64,000 nucleotides of DNA, taken from positions 282,128-346,127 of the forward strand of contig JAHHQG010000025.1 of assembly GCA_018729555.1 (NCBI GenBank), written 5' to 3'. The position numbers were made by a program, and so were the translations under genes. Within the stretch, counting starts at the first letter, position 1, and the number at the start of each line of letters is the position of its first letter. Below are positions 47,026 to 57,024 of the stretch, piece by piece. The DNA comes from Clostridiales bacterium. Lineage in GTDB: Bacteria; Bacillota; Sulfobacillia; RBS10-35. The notes beneath the pieces were generated by a model. The model did not search any database. It was not told where the DNA came from and saw nothing but the letters and a program-made list of their open reading frames with translations.

Positions 47026-47994
47026 ATGGCCGCGCACCTTCACCTTCGGGACATCGAAGAAGCTCACGAGCGCATCCGACCCTATGTCCTCTTCACGCCC
47101 CTTTTGCCTTGCCTCTGGTGCGGAGAGAAGGTCTGGCTGAAAGCGGAAAACCTCCAGCGGACCGGCGCCTTCAAGATGCGGGGTGCCTTCAACATGCTCC
47201 TCGCCGAGGCGCAGGGAAAGGCCATCGCGGGGGTGGTGGCCGCATCGTCGGGTAACCACGGCCAGGCGGTGGCCTACGCTGCCCGGCGCCTCGGTTTGAA
47301 GAGCATCATCATCATGCCGGAAAACGCCAATCCTGTGAAGGTGGAAGCCACCCGCCGCTGGGGCGCCGAGATCCGCTTCGCCCCTCCCGACAGCCAGGCC
47401 CGCCTGCGGATGGCGGAAGAGGTGGCCAGGGCCGAAGGTTTTCTCCTGGTCCCCCCCTACGACCATCCCCTCATCATGGCGGGGCAGGGGACCGTCGGCC
47501 TGGAGATCTTCCAGCAGCTTCCCGAGGCCGATGAAGTTTACGTCCCCCTGGGGGGCGGCGGGCTGGGGGCCGGGGTGGCCACCGCCCTGAAGCACCTTTC
47601 GCCCCGCGTTCGGATCATCGGCGTGGAACCGGAAGGAGCGGCCGATCATCACCTCTCCCGGCAGCGCGGGGAGCGGACCCCCTGGCCCAAGATCGACACC
47701 GTGGCCGACGGCCTCCGGGCCTCCATCCCCGGAGAGCTCACCTTCCCCATCCTCCAGCGCTACCTGGATGACATCCTCCTGGTGTCCGACGCCGAGATCC
47801 TGGAGGCCATGGGCCATCTGGGGTTCCAGAGCAAGCTCTTGGTGGAGCCTTCCGGAGCTGCCGCCCTGGCAGGCCTCTTGAAGAGCCGGAAAGAGAACGT
47901 CCGAAAGGTGGCCGTCCTTTCCGGAGGCAACGTGGATCTCGCCCTCTGGACCACCTGGGTGGAGCGCTCCGCCCGCACCGCCCTTCATCGATAA
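47026..47994 (+). CDS. Threonine dehydratase-like PLP enzyme
   Basis: A 322-aa fold-type II PLP enzyme of the threonine dehydratase/serine racemase group. The Schiff-base Lys is in GAFKMRGAFN, SSGNHGQAVA is the substrate loop and PLGGGGLGAG binds the PLP phosphate. It lacks the C-terminal ACT regulatory domain, so it is of the catabolic type. ATG 47026 begins the conserved HLRDIEEAHERI; an in-frame GTG at 47008 is possible. It is transcribed away from fadD. Confidence 0.88.
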   Translation: MAAHLHLRDIEEAHERIRPYVLFTPLLPCLWCGEKVWLKAENLQRTGAFKMRGAFNMLLAEAQGKAIAGVVAASSGNHGQAVAYAARRLGLKSIIIMPENANPVKVEATRRWGAEIRFAPPDSQARLRMAEEVARAEGFLLVPPYDHPLIMAGQGTVGLEIFQQLPEADEVYVPLGGGGLGAGVATALKHLSPRVRIIGVEPEGAADHHLSRQRGERTPWPKIDTVADGLRASIPGELTFPILQRYLDDILLVSDAEILEAMGHLGFQSKLLVEPSGAAALAGLLKSRKENVRKVAVLSGGNVDLALWTTWVERSARTALHR

Positions 47995-48012
47995 GAGGTG
48001 GGCGCCAAAGAG

Positions 48013-48045
48013 AAAGAGCCGGAGGTCGACCACCCCCGGCTCTTT
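48013..48045. terminator. Bidirectional terminator between the dehydratase gene and ctaF
   Basis: Perfect 10-bp stem AAAGAGCCGG (48013-48022) / CCGGCTCTTT (48036-48045) with A-rich and T-rich outer ends, lying between converging genes, so it can serve both strands. Confidence 0.8.
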
Positions 48046-48064
48046 CCGGTTGATTCTGCCCGGA

Positions 48065-48346
48065 TCAGTAGGCCCAGGAGAGAATCATGACGCTCACGGC
48101 GAAGACGACGGCAAACATCAGGCCGACCCCGTACGTGAAGGCATAGAGGCGGGGACTAGCATCCAGGTGCATGAAGACGGCCAGCTGCAGGACCACCTGG
48201 ATGGCCGCCAGCGCCAGGAGGAGGATCACCAAGGGGCTGGGGGGAAGCCAGCCGAACCCCACCGCCAAAAAAGCGATGGCCGTCAGGATCAGCATGAAGG
48301 CCGTCCACCAAAGGAGCCTCTTGGTGCCTGCGTCGCTTTTCGCCAT
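48065..48346 (-). CDS. ctaF: Cytochrome c oxidase subunit IV
   Basis: A 93-aa membrane protein with three hydrophobic segments and the conserved LQLAVFMHLD stretch of the CyoD/CtaF family. It is the last gene of ctaCDEF, 3 nt after ctaE. It stabilises the oxidase rather than taking part in catalysis. Confidence 0.9.
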   Translation of the reverse strand: MAKSDAGTKRLLWWTAFMLILTAIAFLAVGFGWLPPSPLVILLLALAAIQVVLQLAVFMHLDASPRLYAFTYGVGLMFAVVFAVSVMILSWAY

Positions 48347-48349
48347 GCC

Positions 48350-48991
48350 TCAGACCCCCAAAATCCCCATGAGATAGACGATGCTGAAGATGATCACCCA
48401 CACCACGTCGACGAAGTGCCAGTAGAGGCTGGCCACGAAGATTCTGGAGCCCAGCTCCTCGCTGATGCCGTTTCGGAGATAGGAATTGAAGAGGAGCGAC
48501 AGGAGCCAGAAGAGGCCGAAGCTCACGTGAAGGCCGTGGAAGCCCACCAAGGTGTAGAAGGCACTGGAGAAGGCGCTGGTTTCAAAGCCAAAGCCGTAGT
48601 GGAGCATGTACTCGTAGAACTCGTAGGCCTGGATGCCCAAGAAGATTTCCCCGAGGATGGTGGTCACCAAAATCCACCGCTGGACGCCCCTCAGGCTCCC
48701 TTTCTGCAAGGCATGGGTGGCGAGGGCGGTGGTCAGGCTGCTGGTGAGAAGGGCGACGGTGGCTACCGCCACCAGGGGCAAGCTGAAGAGATCCTGGGCG
48801 CCAGGTCCATCCCCCACTTGGTGCCGGAGGGCCAGGAAAGCGCCGATGAAGGAGGCGAAGAGGGTGGACTCCCCCGCCAGGAAGACCCAGAACCCGTAGA
48901 TGCGGTTCTTTCCCGCCAGATCCAGGGGAACCCGGCCCAAAAGCTCGGGGTTTTCCACAAAGGGTTCGGCCATGGTGGTGGTCTTGGCCAT
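48350..48991 (-). CDS. ctaE: Cytochrome c oxidase subunit III
   Basis: A 213-aa subunit with five hydrophobic segments and the conserved blocks GFWVFLAGESTLFASF and TLVGFHGLHVSFGLFWL. It has the short five-helix form found in bacterial caa3/bo3 enzymes. Its start overlaps the ctaD stop by 1 nt. Confidence 0.94.
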   Translation of the reverse strand: MAKTTTMAEPFVENPELLGRVPLDLAGKNRIYGFWVFLAGESTLFASFIGAFLALRHQVGDGPGAQDLFSLPLVAVATVALLTSSLTTALATHALQKGSLRGVQRWILVTTILGEIFLGIQAYEFYEYMLHYGFGFETSAFSSAFYTLVGFHGLHVSFGLFWLLSLLFNSYLRNGISEELGSRIFVASLYWHFVDVVWVIIFSIVYLMGILGV

Positions 48992-50871
48992 CAGCCGGTA
49001 ACCTCCTTTGCCGCCGCGGGATCGATGGTGTAGCCGTGGTCCTCATGGATCATGGACCGGTAGAGGCTGACGAAGAAGATGATGACCCCGGCCCAGATGA
49101 CGTAGGGCTCCCGGAAGATGGCGCCGTAGGAGGCGATGGTCAGACCCACGGCCATGATGAAGGGGAGGATGCTGGGGCTGGGCATGTGGATGGGCCCCAA
49201 GGGTTCCGCCGGCGGCATCTGGCCGTTGCCGTGGCGCTTCTCGTACCACCAGGCATCCCGGGCGCGCACCTGGGGGAGCTGAAGGTAGTTATACTCCGGC
49301 ACCGGGTTGGGAATGGACCACTCCAGGGTGCGGGCATCCCAGGGATCGGCGACGGAGCGCTCCTTCTTGAGGGCCGTGATGGCCACATTGATCAAGACCA
49401 GGAGGATCCCCAGGGTCAGGATGAAGGCGCCGTAGGTGGAGATCTGGTTGAGGGTCACCAGGCCCAGTTCAGGCCGGTAGGTGTAGATGCGGCGGGGCAT
49501 CCCGAGAAGCCCCAGGAAGTGCATGGGGAAGAAGGTGACGTTGAAGCCGATGAAGACGATCCAGAAGCTCCAGCGGCCCAACCGCTCATCCAGCGTCTTT
49601 CCCCAGATGCGGGGGAACCAGTAGAAGAGGGCCGCCAGGCTCCCGAAGAGGACGGTCCCGATCATCACGTAGTGGAAGTGGGCCACGACGAAGTAGGTCA
49701 TGTTGTATTGGTAATCCGCCGGGGCCACCGCCACCATGACCCCCGTCATGCCGCCCAGGACGAAGATGGGGAGGAAGCCCACGGCGTAGAGGAGGGCCGT
49801 CTTGAACTCCAGCTTGCCGCCCCAGAGGGTGGCGATCCAGTTGAATACCTTCACCCCAGTGGGAATGGCGATGAGCATAGAGGTGGCGGAGAAGATGGAG
49901 TTCACCAACGGGCCCATGCCCACGGCGAACATGTGGTGGCTCCACACGCCAAAACCCAGGAAGGCGATGGCGGCCATGGCCACCACCATGGCGGTGTAGC
50001 CGAAGATGGGTTTGCGGGAGAAAGTGGCGATGACCTCCGAGATGATGCCGAAACCCGGCAGAGCCAGGATGTACACTTCCGGATGGCCGAAGATCCAGAA
50101 AAGATGCTGCCAGATGAGGACGTTGCCTCCTGCCGTCACGTCAAAGAACCGCATCCCCAGGAGACGGTCGAACATGAGGAGGAAGAGGTCGGCCGTCAGG
50201 GGCGGCAGGGCGAAGAGGGTGATGACGGAGGTGATGAGGGTCGCCCAGGTGAAGAGGGGCATGCGGAAGAAGGTCATCCCCGGCGCCCGCATGTTGACGA
50301 TGGTGACGATGAAGTTGATGGCCGTCATGAAGCTCCCGAGACCGGAGAGCTGGAGGCCGAAGTTGTAATAGTCGATGCCTCCCGCGAAGGGGTTGAAGGT
50401 ATCGAGGCTGTTGGGGGGGTAGTTGAACCAACCGTTGTTGGGAGCTCCGCCCAAGAGCCAGCTGGTGTGGAAGAGGATCCCGCCCAGGATGAACAGCCAG
50501 ACGCTCAAAGCGTTGAGGGTGGGGAAGGCCACGTCCCGCGCCCCGATCTGAAGGGGCATGATGATGTTCATCAGCCCGAAGAAAAGGGGCATGGCGAAGA
50601 AGAAGAGCATGGTGGTCCCGTGCATGGTGAGGAGTTCGTTGAAGGTGTTCCCCACCGCGATGGTGTTGGCGGGATTCATCAGTTGGATGCGCATCAAAAG
50701 GGCTTCGACGCCACCCAAGACGAAGAAGAACGTCGCCCCCAGGATATAGAGGATGCCGATCTTCTTGTGGTCCACCGTGGTCAGCCACATCCAGATGGTC
50801 CGACCGAAGCTGGAGGCTGCCGCTTCCTTCCTCACCCCCGTCCACGGTGCTTCCCTCGGAATGGTCGCCAT
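48991..50871 (-). CDS. ctaD: Cytochrome c oxidase subunit I
   Basis: Catalytic subunit (626 aa) of a haem-copper oxidase. The low-spin haem ligand is in LTMHGTTMLFFF, CuB and cross-linked Tyr ligands are in FWIFGHPEVYILALPGFG, and the haem a3/a His pair is in VVAHFHYVMIG. The glutamate-containing HPEVYI context marks a type A oxidase. The C-terminal extension with two extra hydrophobic segments resembles caa3 enzymes. It is encoded 20 nt after ctaC. Confidence 0.96.
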   Translation of the reverse strand: MATIPREAPWTGVRKEAAASSFGRTIWMWLTTVDHKKIGILYILGATFFFVLGGVEALLMRIQLMNPANTIAVGNTFNELLTMHGTTMLFFFAMPLFFGLMNIIMPLQIGARDVAFPTLNALSVWLFILGGILFHTSWLLGGAPNNGWFNYPPNSLDTFNPFAGGIDYYNFGLQLSGLGSFMTAINFIVTIVNMRAPGMTFFRMPLFTWATLITSVITLFALPPLTADLFLLMFDRLLGMRFFDVTAGGNVLIWQHLFWIFGHPEVYILALPGFGIISEVIATFSRKPIFGYTAMVVAMAAIAFLGFGVWSHHMFAVGMGPLVNSIFSATSMLIAIPTGVKVFNWIATLWGGKLEFKTALLYAVGFLPIFVLGGMTGVMVAVAPADYQYNMTYFVVAHFHYVMIGTVLFGSLAALFYWFPRIWGKTLDERLGRWSFWIVFIGFNVTFFPMHFLGLLGMPRRIYTYRPELGLVTLNQISTYGAFILTLGILLVLINVAITALKKERSVADPWDARTLEWSIPNPVPEYNYLQLPQVRARDAWWYEKRHGNGQMPPAEPLGPIHMPSPSILPFIMAVGLTIASYGAIFREPYVIWAGVIIFFVSLYRSMIHEDHGYTIDPAAAKEVTG

Positions 50872-50891
50872 ACGTGTATCCCCTCTTTCCC

Positions 50892-51842
50892 TTACTTCTG
50901 GCTCTGGAGGAACGCCACCACGGCGTTCAACTGCTGGTCCGTCAGCGGAATCTGGGGCATCAAGACGCCGGGCTTGAAGGAGGCCGGGTCATGGATCCAG
51001 GCCTTCATGTCTTCAGGCGTGTTGCGAAGGGTGAGGGCCCCCAGGGTACGGCGCAGCCCCACCTTCGTCAGATCCGGCCCGATGGTTCCCTTGAAATCGG
51101 TCCCTGCGATGGCATGGCAGCTCTGGCAGGACTGGGCGAAGACGTCCATCCCTTCCTTCTCCAAAGCGGAAGTGGGCGGCTGGAAAGGTTCCTTCATCTT
51201 CTTGACCCATGCGTCGAACTCCTCAGGAGTGCGGACGTCCACGGCAAAGGCCATGAGGGAGTGGCTCTCGCCGCAGAGCTGGGCGCACTGGCCCGGGTAC
51301 CAGCCCGGTTCATCGGCCTGGAGCCAGAAATGGTTGTTCCGCCCGGGGATGGCATCCAGCTTGCCGCCGAGGCGGGGCACCCAGAAGGAGTGGACCACGT
51401 CTTGAGAGGTCACGTGGAAATCGATGACGTAGCCGACGGGCACCACCAGCTCGTTGGCGGTGGTGATCCCCAGCTCGGGGTAGCGGAACTCCCACCAGAA
51501 CTGGTGGGCCACCACGTCCACTTTGACGACAGGCCGATCATCCGGGACCTTGGCCAAAGCGAAGGTGGTCCGCAGCGTGGGGATGGCCAGGATGATGATG
51601 AGGATCACGGGGATGCCGGTCCAGATGAGCTCCAGGAGGTTGTTCCCTTCCACCTGGGGAGGATCCCCTTCATGGTTGCGACGGCGGAACCGCACCAACA
51701 CATAAAGGAGAAGACCCATGACCACCACAAAGACGAGGGTCATGATGGCAAAACTGAAGATGATGAGAGATAGCTGTTCGCGGGCCACCGGTCCCGCAGG
51801 ATGTAGGGCCGACTGGGGATAAGCTAAGGCCAGAAAAGACAA
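50892..51842 (-). CDS. ctaC: Cytochrome c oxidase subunit II with fused cytochrome c
   Basis: A 316-aa subunit with a signal/anchor, two membrane helices, the CuA site CAQLCGESHSLM and a C-terminal cytochrome c domain with CQSCH. The fusion defines a caa3-type oxidase. The protein faces the outside, taking electrons directly into the CuA centre. The start is TTG 51842. A good sigma-A promoter lies directly upstream. Confidence 0.94.
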   Translation of the reverse strand: MSFLALAYPQSALHPAGPVAREQLSLIIFSFAIMTLVFVVVMGLLLYVLVRFRRRNHEGDPPQVEGNNLLELIWTGIPVILIIILAIPTLRTTFALAKVPDDRPVVKVDVVAHQFWWEFRYPELGITTANELVVPVGYVIDFHVTSQDVVHSFWVPRLGGKLDAIPGRNNHFWLQADEPGWYPGQCAQLCGESHSLMAFAVDVRTPEEFDAWVKKMKEPFQPPTSALEKEGMDVFAQSCQSCHAIAGTDFKGTIGPDLTKVGLRRTLGALTLRNTPEDMKAWIHDPASFKPGVLMPQIPLTDQQLNAVVAFLQSQK

Positions 51843-51871
51843 CTTCTACCCACCACCTTATCCTTCGTGCG

Positions 51872-51899
51872 ATTATATCGATGGCCTTCGGGCGCCACA
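51872..51899 (-). promoter_or_regulatory. Sigma-A-like promoter of ctaCDEF
   Basis: Minus-strand TTGTGG (51899-51894) and TATAAT (51877-51872) with 16-bp spacing, about 30 nt before the ctaC start. It lies in the short gap behind the MBL-fold gene. Confidence 0.6.
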
Positions 51900-51929
51900 A
51901 TGGCCCTTAGACCATGCAAAGATGGGCCA

Positions 51930-52895
51930 TCAGGCCGGATGGGTCTGGCGATAGCGCCAGTAATACAAAAGTCCGGCTGCGTTGACGAGGAAATCGTAGG
52001 GCACTCCCCCGTCCCTGGGCCGCAGACCTTGAGCCTCCATGTCCTGGCGAACCCTTTCCCAAAGGATCCCGGCCAGCTCCGCCACGGTCTCCAGGGAAGG
52101 ATCATCCCCTAAGTTGCGCTCGCGAGCGAAGGCCTCGGTGGCCTCCAGCATAAGGCCGATGACCCGCTCGAGGTGATGGGGCAGGGCGGAAAGATCCAAA
52201 GCGTAGGGTCCGAAATGGCTGACGGCCACCCCATCCACCGAAAGGCGGCTGAGCTTCCGGGCGCTTTCCACCGTGAGCCGGGGATCGAACTGGTTGGGGG
52301 CCGTGCTGGGGATCACGTACTGGCCCCGGGGCCCTTCCATGGATGGGTAGGTGACCCCCAGGGCATCGCCGCTGAAAAGGAGACTATCCTTTGGGTCATA
52401 GTACACCACGTGGTGGAAGGCATGGCCGGGCGTATCCAGAACCTCCACCACGTGGCCCTCCCCCAGGTCCAGGCGCAAACCGTCTTCCGCGAGGAGGATC
52501 CGGTCCTCGGGAACGGGATCCATCGGCCCGAAGACTTCTTCCCACTGAGGCCCGTGGATGGCGGCCGTGCCGGCGGCCAGGCGGGTGGGATCCACCAGGT
52601 GGGGAGCTCCCCGGGGATGGACCACCACTTTCGCATTGGGAAGCTCCTTCAAGAGGGTTCCGGTGCCTCCCGCGTGATCCACGTGAATGTGGGTGAGGAG
52701 GATGTAGGCGACCCTCTCCCGGCGGATACCTTCCTCCTCCATGGCCTCGAGGATGTAGGGAAGGGAGCGGCTGCCTCCCGGGTCGAGAAGGGCTACCTGG
52801 GGAGCTCGGATGAGGTAACCTGCCGTCACTTCGGGCGCTCCCGCCTGGTAGAGGTCGAAAAAGCGGGTCCTTTTGCCTTCCAGGTTCAAAACCAC
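51930..52895 (-). CDS. MBL-fold metallo-hydrolase
   Basis: A 321-aa metallo-beta-lactamase-fold protein with the di-metal motif THIHVDHAGG, a His in DTPGHAFHHVVYY and Asp in FSGDALGV. The size and C-terminal helical extension resemble glyoxalase II-like or lactonase-like members; the substrate is not predictable. GTG 52895 has AAGGAAGG upstream; a nearby ATG is out of frame. It is divergent from the glucose-dehydrogenase-like gene. Confidence 0.85.
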   Translation of the reverse strand: MVLNLEGKRTRFFDLYQAGAPEVTAGYLIRAPQVALLDPGGSRSLPYILEAMEEEGIRRERVAYILLTHIHVDHAGGTGTLLKELPNAKVVVHPRGAPHLVDPTRLAAGTAAIHGPQWEEVFGPMDPVPEDRILLAEDGLRLDLGEGHVVEVLDTPGHAFHHVVYYDPKDSLLFSGDALGVTYPSMEGPRGQYVIPSTAPNQFDPRLTVESARKLSRLSVDGVAVSHFGPYALDLSALPHHLERVIGLMLEATEAFARERNLGDDPSLETVAELAGILWERVRQDMEAQGLRPRDGGVPYDFLVNAAGLLYYWRYRQTHPA

Positions 52896-52979
52896 GGCAT
52901 CACCTTCCTTCGCGGGGGCCGTCTTTGGACCCGGCCGTCCTCCACGACGATAGTAGAATAGGCGAGGGATGGACAAGGC

Positions 52980-54083
52980 GTGGGATTCTTCTGGCAGCGG
53001 TGGCGTCCCGTCCTCCTGGGCTTTTTGTTGGTGCTGGCGGGACTTTTTCTGGGATGGCAAACCCGGGCGTGGCTGGAGTCCTGGCCGCCTGTCCAAGGGG
53101 CGGAGCCGTCGTCCCCCCCTGAGGAAGCCCCTCCCTTCCCCCCTCTCGCCGGCGACGATCCCCAGCGCTTCACCCGCTCGGTGTACTTCGACGGCCTTTT
53201 CCAACCGGTAGCCATGGCCTTCGGCCCCGATGGGAGCCTCTACGTCGCCCAGGCCGACGGCACCCTCTGGGCTCTGGAGCCCCCCGGCCGCGACGGCCAC
53301 CCCCGGAACATCCGGCTCCTCGCCGCCGACCTCCCCGATCCGCAGGGGGTGGTGGTCCTCAAGAAAGATGACCTCCTGGTCAGGGGAAGGGGCGGGATCT
53401 GGAGGGTCCAGGGGAGCCAGATGAGCCTCGCGGTGGAGGATCTCCCCATGGCCTCCGACCTCAGCTACGGCCTCTTGATGACCCGGGACCGGCGCCTCCT
53501 CTGGCCCCAGCCGGCGGGCTATCAGCCGGGGGTCCTCTCGGGGTCGGTCTTGGCCGCCTCCCTAGACGGTGCGGTGGAGGTCTTCGCCAGCGGCCTGGGC
53601 CGCCCACGATCCCTCGCCCTGGACGACGAGACAGGCGCCCTCTACGTTTTGGACCAGCCCCAGGTGGCGGGGCCGGCCGACCTTTTCCTGCTCCAGGAAA
53701 ACCAGGATTACGGCTGGCCCCTTTGCACCGGCGAGAAAGCGGGAACCCTCTCCTGCTCCGGCCTTCCCGAACCCCTCTGGACCTTTTCGCCGGAAGGGGA
53801 GATATGGGGGCTTCTCTTCTATACCGGCGGCGCTTTTCCGCCGTCCTACCAGAGAACCTTCTTCCTCACCCTCTGGGGAGATCCCACCGGCAAAAAGGAC
53901 GGAAGCGGCGTCATGGTGGCCTGGCGCGGGAGCCAAGGGTCCTGGAACCTTCTCCCTTTTTCCAAGGATTTTTGGCACGCCACCGCCCTGGCGGTCGACA
54001 AGTCGGGTAACCTGTATGTGGCGGACATGGGCCGCGGGGTTATCGTCCGCTTCAGCCCCTCAGCCCAAGATACGGAGAGATAG
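52980..54083 (+). CDS. Membrane-anchored glucose/sorbosone dehydrogenase-like propeller
   Basis: A 367-aa protein with an N-terminal anchor (VLLGFLLVLAGLFLGW), a Pro-rich linker and a six-bladed propeller of the PQQ-dependent soluble glucose/sorbosone dehydrogenase type: PVAMAFGPDGSLYVAQ, LGRPRSLALDDETGALYV, ENQDYGWPLC and the closing AVDKSGNLYVADMGRG. Members often lack proven catalysis, so it may only bind a ligand outside the membrane. The stop is 11 nt before etfB. Confidence 0.75.
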   Translation: MGFFWQRWRPVLLGFLLVLAGLFLGWQTRAWLESWPPVQGAEPSSPPEEAPPFPPLAGDDPQRFTRSVYFDGLFQPVAMAFGPDGSLYVAQADGTLWALEPPGRDGHPRNIRLLAADLPDPQGVVVLKKDDLLVRGRGGIWRVQGSQMSLAVEDLPMASDLSYGLLMTRDRRLLWPQPAGYQPGVLSGSVLAASLDGAVEVFASGLGRPRSLALDDETGALYVLDQPQVAGPADLFLLQENQDYGWPLCTGEKAGTLSCSGLPEPLWTFSPEGEIWGLLFYTGGAFPPSYQRTFFLTLWGDPTGKKDGSGVMVAWRGSQGSWNLLPFSKDFWHATALAVDKSGNLYVADMGRGVIVRFSPSAQDTER

Positions 54084-54094
54084 GAGGTTTTCCC

Positions 54095-54877
54095 GTGCAC
54101 ATCGTCGTCTGCATGAAGCACATCCTCGACTATGAGCTGCCCCCCGCCAGCATCCGGGTGGCTCCCGACGGCAAGTCCCTGGCGGAAGAGGGCCAGCCCC
54201 GCACCATGGGCCCCTTCGACCAGAACGCCCTGGAGATGGCCCTTAAAGCGAAAGATGCCGACGAGACGGTGCAGGTGACGGTCCTCACGGCGGGACCGGC
54301 GGCCAGCGAAGAGATCCTCCGAAAGGGCCTGGCCCTCACGGCCCAGAAGGCCGTCCGGGTGGATCTTCCCGAGCCCCTGGGTCCCGACTCCCTCACGGCC
54401 GCCCGCCTTCTGGCAGCGGCCATCCGCAAGCTGGAGCCGGCCCCCGATCTCATCCTGGTGGGACGCCAGTCGGGGGACTGGGACCAGGGCGTGGTAGGCC
54501 CGGCCCTGGCGGAAGAGCTAAACGCCGCCTTCATCCCCCTGGGTTTCCAGCTGGTGAAAGAAGGAGACCGCTGGGCAGTGGTGGCCCAGGAAGAACAGGG
54601 CCAGGTGAAGGTGGCCTGGGAGGGGACGGCGGTGGTGAGCGTCACCAACCATGAGAGCAATGTCCTCCGCCTCCCCAAGCTGAAGGACCTCATGGCGGCT
54701 CGGCGCCAGCCCATCGAGACCTTCTCCCTCGCGGATGTGGGGCTTCCGTCCCTGGAGGTGGCGTCGGAAGCGGTGCAGGTATCCCTTCCCCAGCGGCAAA
54801 AGGAGTGCGAGTTCTTGGAAGGCGAACCGGAAGAAGTGGCCCGGGCCCTGGCGGAGAGGCTCCGCCGCTGGCTCTAA
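54095..54877 (+). CDS. etfB: Electron transfer flavoprotein beta subunit
   Basis: A 260-aa EtfB: VVCMKHILDYELPP at the N-terminus, the FDQNALEMALKAKD helix, LTAGPAASEEIL and LVGRQSGDWDQGVVGPALAEEL (AMP-binding region). With EtfA it accepts electrons from acyl-CoA dehydrogenase. GTG 54095 has TAGGAGG upstream. It is separated from the fad operon by 7 kb but serves the same pathway. Confidence 0.94.
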   Translation: MHIVVCMKHILDYELPPASIRVAPDGKSLAEEGQPRTMGPFDQNALEMALKAKDADETVQVTVLTAGPAASEEILRKGLALTAQKAVRVDLPEPLGPDSLTAARLLAAAIRKLEPAPDLILVGRQSGDWDQGVVGPALAEELNAAFIPLGFQLVKEGDRWAVVAQEEQGQVKVAWEGTAVVSVTNHESNVLRLPKLKDLMAARRQPIETFSLADVGLPSLEVASEAVQVSLPQRQKECEFLEGEPEEVARALAERLRRWL

Positions 54878-54895
54878 GGAAAAGGAGGCGTGCCC

Positions 54896-55840
54896 GTGGA
54901 TAAGGTAGCGGTGATCGTTCCGGCCCTGGAAAAGGACGTCCCCGGCCTCTGGGAAGCGTTTTCTCCGGCCCAGAGCCTGGCCCAGGAGGTGGTGGCCTTC
55001 GTCCTCTCCCCCACCCGGGATGCAGCCGAAAAGGCGGCCACCTTCGCCTCGCGGGTGGTGTGGCTTTCGGTGCCGGAAGGAAAAACCTTCATCAGCCGGG
55101 CTGTCACAGCCCTTCTCGGCGATGCCCTGGCTAAGGAAGCCGTTCCCGCCGTCCTCGTCACGTCGGGGGGCCTGGGAAGCGCCCTTGCCCCTCGCCTGGC
55201 GGCCCGCCTGAAGGGATCGGTGGTGAGCGAGGCTACAAGAGTAGAAGAAACCCCTGAAGGGGTGGTGGTCTCCCGACCCGTCTACGGCGGCAAGGCGGAA
55301 GCCCGCATCCTCCTGAAGGCGAAGCCGGCGGTGGTGACGGTGAAGCCGGGAGCCTTCGATGCTCCCCAAGGCCAGGGGCAAGGGCAGATTCAGGAGCTTT
55401 CGGGCACCGTGGAAGAGGAAGGCCAGGTCCTGGGGCGGGAAGAGGTGAAGACCGCCGGGGTCCCCTTGAACGCCGCCAAGGTGGTGGTGGCCGGCGGCCG
55501 GGGTGTGGGCGGCCCGGAGCCCTTCCAGAGGGAGCTGAAGGAACTGGCGGATCTCCTGGGCGGAGCTGTGGGGGCATCCCTGGCGGCAGTGGATGCCGGG
55601 TGGGTTCCCCCCAGCCTGCAGGTGGGCCAGACCGGTACGGCGGTGTCGCCTCAGGTGTACATCGCCGTCGGCATCTCAGGGGCCAGCCAGCATGTGGCGG
55701 GCATCACCGGCGCCCGCCACATCGTGGCCATCAACAACTCCAAGGATGCCCCCATCTTCCGGGTGGCCGATGTGGGCGTGGTGGGAGACTTCAAGGTGAT
55801 CATCCCCGCCCTCATCAAGGCCCTCAAGGAAAACGGCTGA
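54896..55840 (+). CDS. etfA: Electron transfer flavoprotein alpha subunit
   Basis: A 314-aa EtfA with the FAD-binding C-terminal domain: [47 protein letters not shown] and [14 protein letters not shown] 54896 was preferred to GTG 54890 because AGGAGG is then 7 nt upstream. It ends 17 nt inside the converging M20 peptidase gene. Confidence 0.94.
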   Translation: MDKVAVIVPALEKDVPGLWEAFSPAQSLAQEVVAFVLSPTRDAAEKAATFASRVVWLSVPEGKTFISRAVTALLGDALAKEAVPAVLVTSGGLGSALAPRLAARLKGSVVSEATRVEETPEGVVVSRPVYGGKAEARILLKAKPAVVTVKPGAFDAPQGQGQGQIQELSGTVEEEGQVLGREEVKTAGVPLNAAKVVVAGGRGVGGPEPFQRELKELADLLGGAVGASLAAVDAGWVPPSLQVGQTGTAVSPQVYIAVGISGASQHVAGITGARHIVAINNSKDAPIFRVADVGVVGDFKVIIPALIKALKENG

Positions 55841-56963
55841 GCCTTTCCGTGAGGGCCGCCAGGAGGGCAGCCCTTTCGGGAAGGCGGGACTTCCAGATGT
55901 GTTCGTGCTGGGCATGGGCGCCGTCGCCGACGGCGCCCAGTCCGTCCAGGGTGGGAATCCCCATAGCGGCGGTGAAGTTGCCGTCGCTCCCTCCTCCGGT
56001 CCCCGTCTCCTGAAGGCGGAGCCCCAAGGTCTCTCCCGCTTCCTTGGCGATACGGAAAAGGGCTTCCGTGTGGCGGCGCTCCATGGGTGGCCGGTTCAGG
56101 CCCCCTGTCACCTCCACCAGGAGGCCGTCCCCCGACGGGGCGAGGGTTTTCATCCGTTCATGGATCATGCGAGCCTGGCCTTCGTCCATGACCCGCACGT
56201 CCACTTCCCCCTCCGCCTCTTCCGGCACCACGTTGGACCGGGTGCCTCCCCGCACCACCCCCACGTTGACCGTGAGGCCCGCCTGAAAGTCCGTCCAGCT
56301 CTCCACCTCCAGGATGATGCGGGCCAGCTCCCGGATGGCGCTCCGGCCCTTTTCCGGCTCTCCTCCGGCATGGGCGGAGCGCCCCTTCACCCGGATGCGG
56401 TAGTCGGCGATGCCTTTGCGCCAGGTTTTGAGAAGGCCTTCCTCCCCCACCGGAGGTTCCAGGACCAGGACGGCCCGGCTCTCCCGCGCTTCCTTTTCGA
56501 TGGCGGCCCGGGAATGGTGACTGCCGATCTCTTCGTCGCTGGTGCAAAGGAAGACCACCGGAGGATGGGCTTCCCCACGCTCCGCCAGGTAGCGGAGGGC
56601 AAAAAGGCCCTGGATGAGACCGCCTTTCATGTCAAAGACGCCAGGCCCAAAGAGGCGATCTCCTTCTTCCCGGAGGGGCATGCGCTTAAGGCTTGAAAGG
56701 GGCCAGACGGTATCGAAGTGGGCCAGCCAGAGGACAGGCTTTCCCCCGCGGGGAGACGGGAGAAAGGCCCGGACGTAGGGATAATCCCCGTCAAAGAGGA
56801 TCTCCGCCTCCAACCCCCGGATGCCCCGCAAAAGGCCGGCCCACCATTGGGCAAAGGCCTTCAGGGAAGGAGGATGGTCGGAAGGGGTTTCGAGGGAGGC
56901 AGCTTCCTTCAAAAGGTTGACCATAGCGTCCTGGCGATCCTGGAAATACGCTTTTATTTCCAC
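55824..56963 (-). CDS. M20 family metallopeptidase (carboxypeptidase G2-like)
   Basis: A 379-aa di-zinc peptidase with the metal ligands in [26 protein letters not shown] and the closing HAQHEHI; the dimerisation domain carries [14 protein letters not shown]. It resembles glutamate carboxypeptidases (CPG2 group), so release of C-terminal glutamate is a fair guess. No signal peptide is visible. It lies after pruA on the same strand, with a strong hairpin between them. Confidence 0.9.
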   Translation of the reverse strand: MEIKAYFQDRQDAMVNLLKEAASLETPSDHPPSLKAFAQWWAGLLRGIRGLEAEILFDGDYPYVRAFLPSPRGGKPVLWLAHFDTVWPLSSLKRMPLREEGDRLFGPGVFDMKGGLIQGLFALRYLAERGEAHPPVVFLCTSDEEIGSHHSRAAIEKEARESRAVLVLEPPVGEEGLLKTWRKGIADYRIRVKGRSAHAGGEPEKGRSAIRELARIILEVESWTDFQAGLTVNVGVVRGGTRSNVVPEEAEGEVDVRVMDEGQARMIHERMKTLAPSGDGLLVEVTGGLNRPPMERRHTEALFRIAKEAGETLGLRLQETGTGGGSDGNFTAAMGIPTLDGLGAVGDGAHAQHEHIWKSRLPERAALLAALTERLSRFP

Positions 56964-56983
56964 CGGGCTTCCTCCTAAAGGCA

Positions 56984-57006
56984 GGGGAGGGGCTGTGCCC
57001 CTCCCC
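56984..57006. terminator. Strong hairpin between pruA and the M20 gene
   Basis: Perfect 10-bp inverted repeat GGGGAGGGGC (56984-56993) / GCCCCTCCCC (56997-57006) with a 3-nt loop, 18 nt after the pruA stop. No T-run follows, so it may attenuate or stabilise RNA rather than terminate fully. Confidence 0.5.
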
Positions 57007-57024
57007 CGAAGATGGTTTCATCCG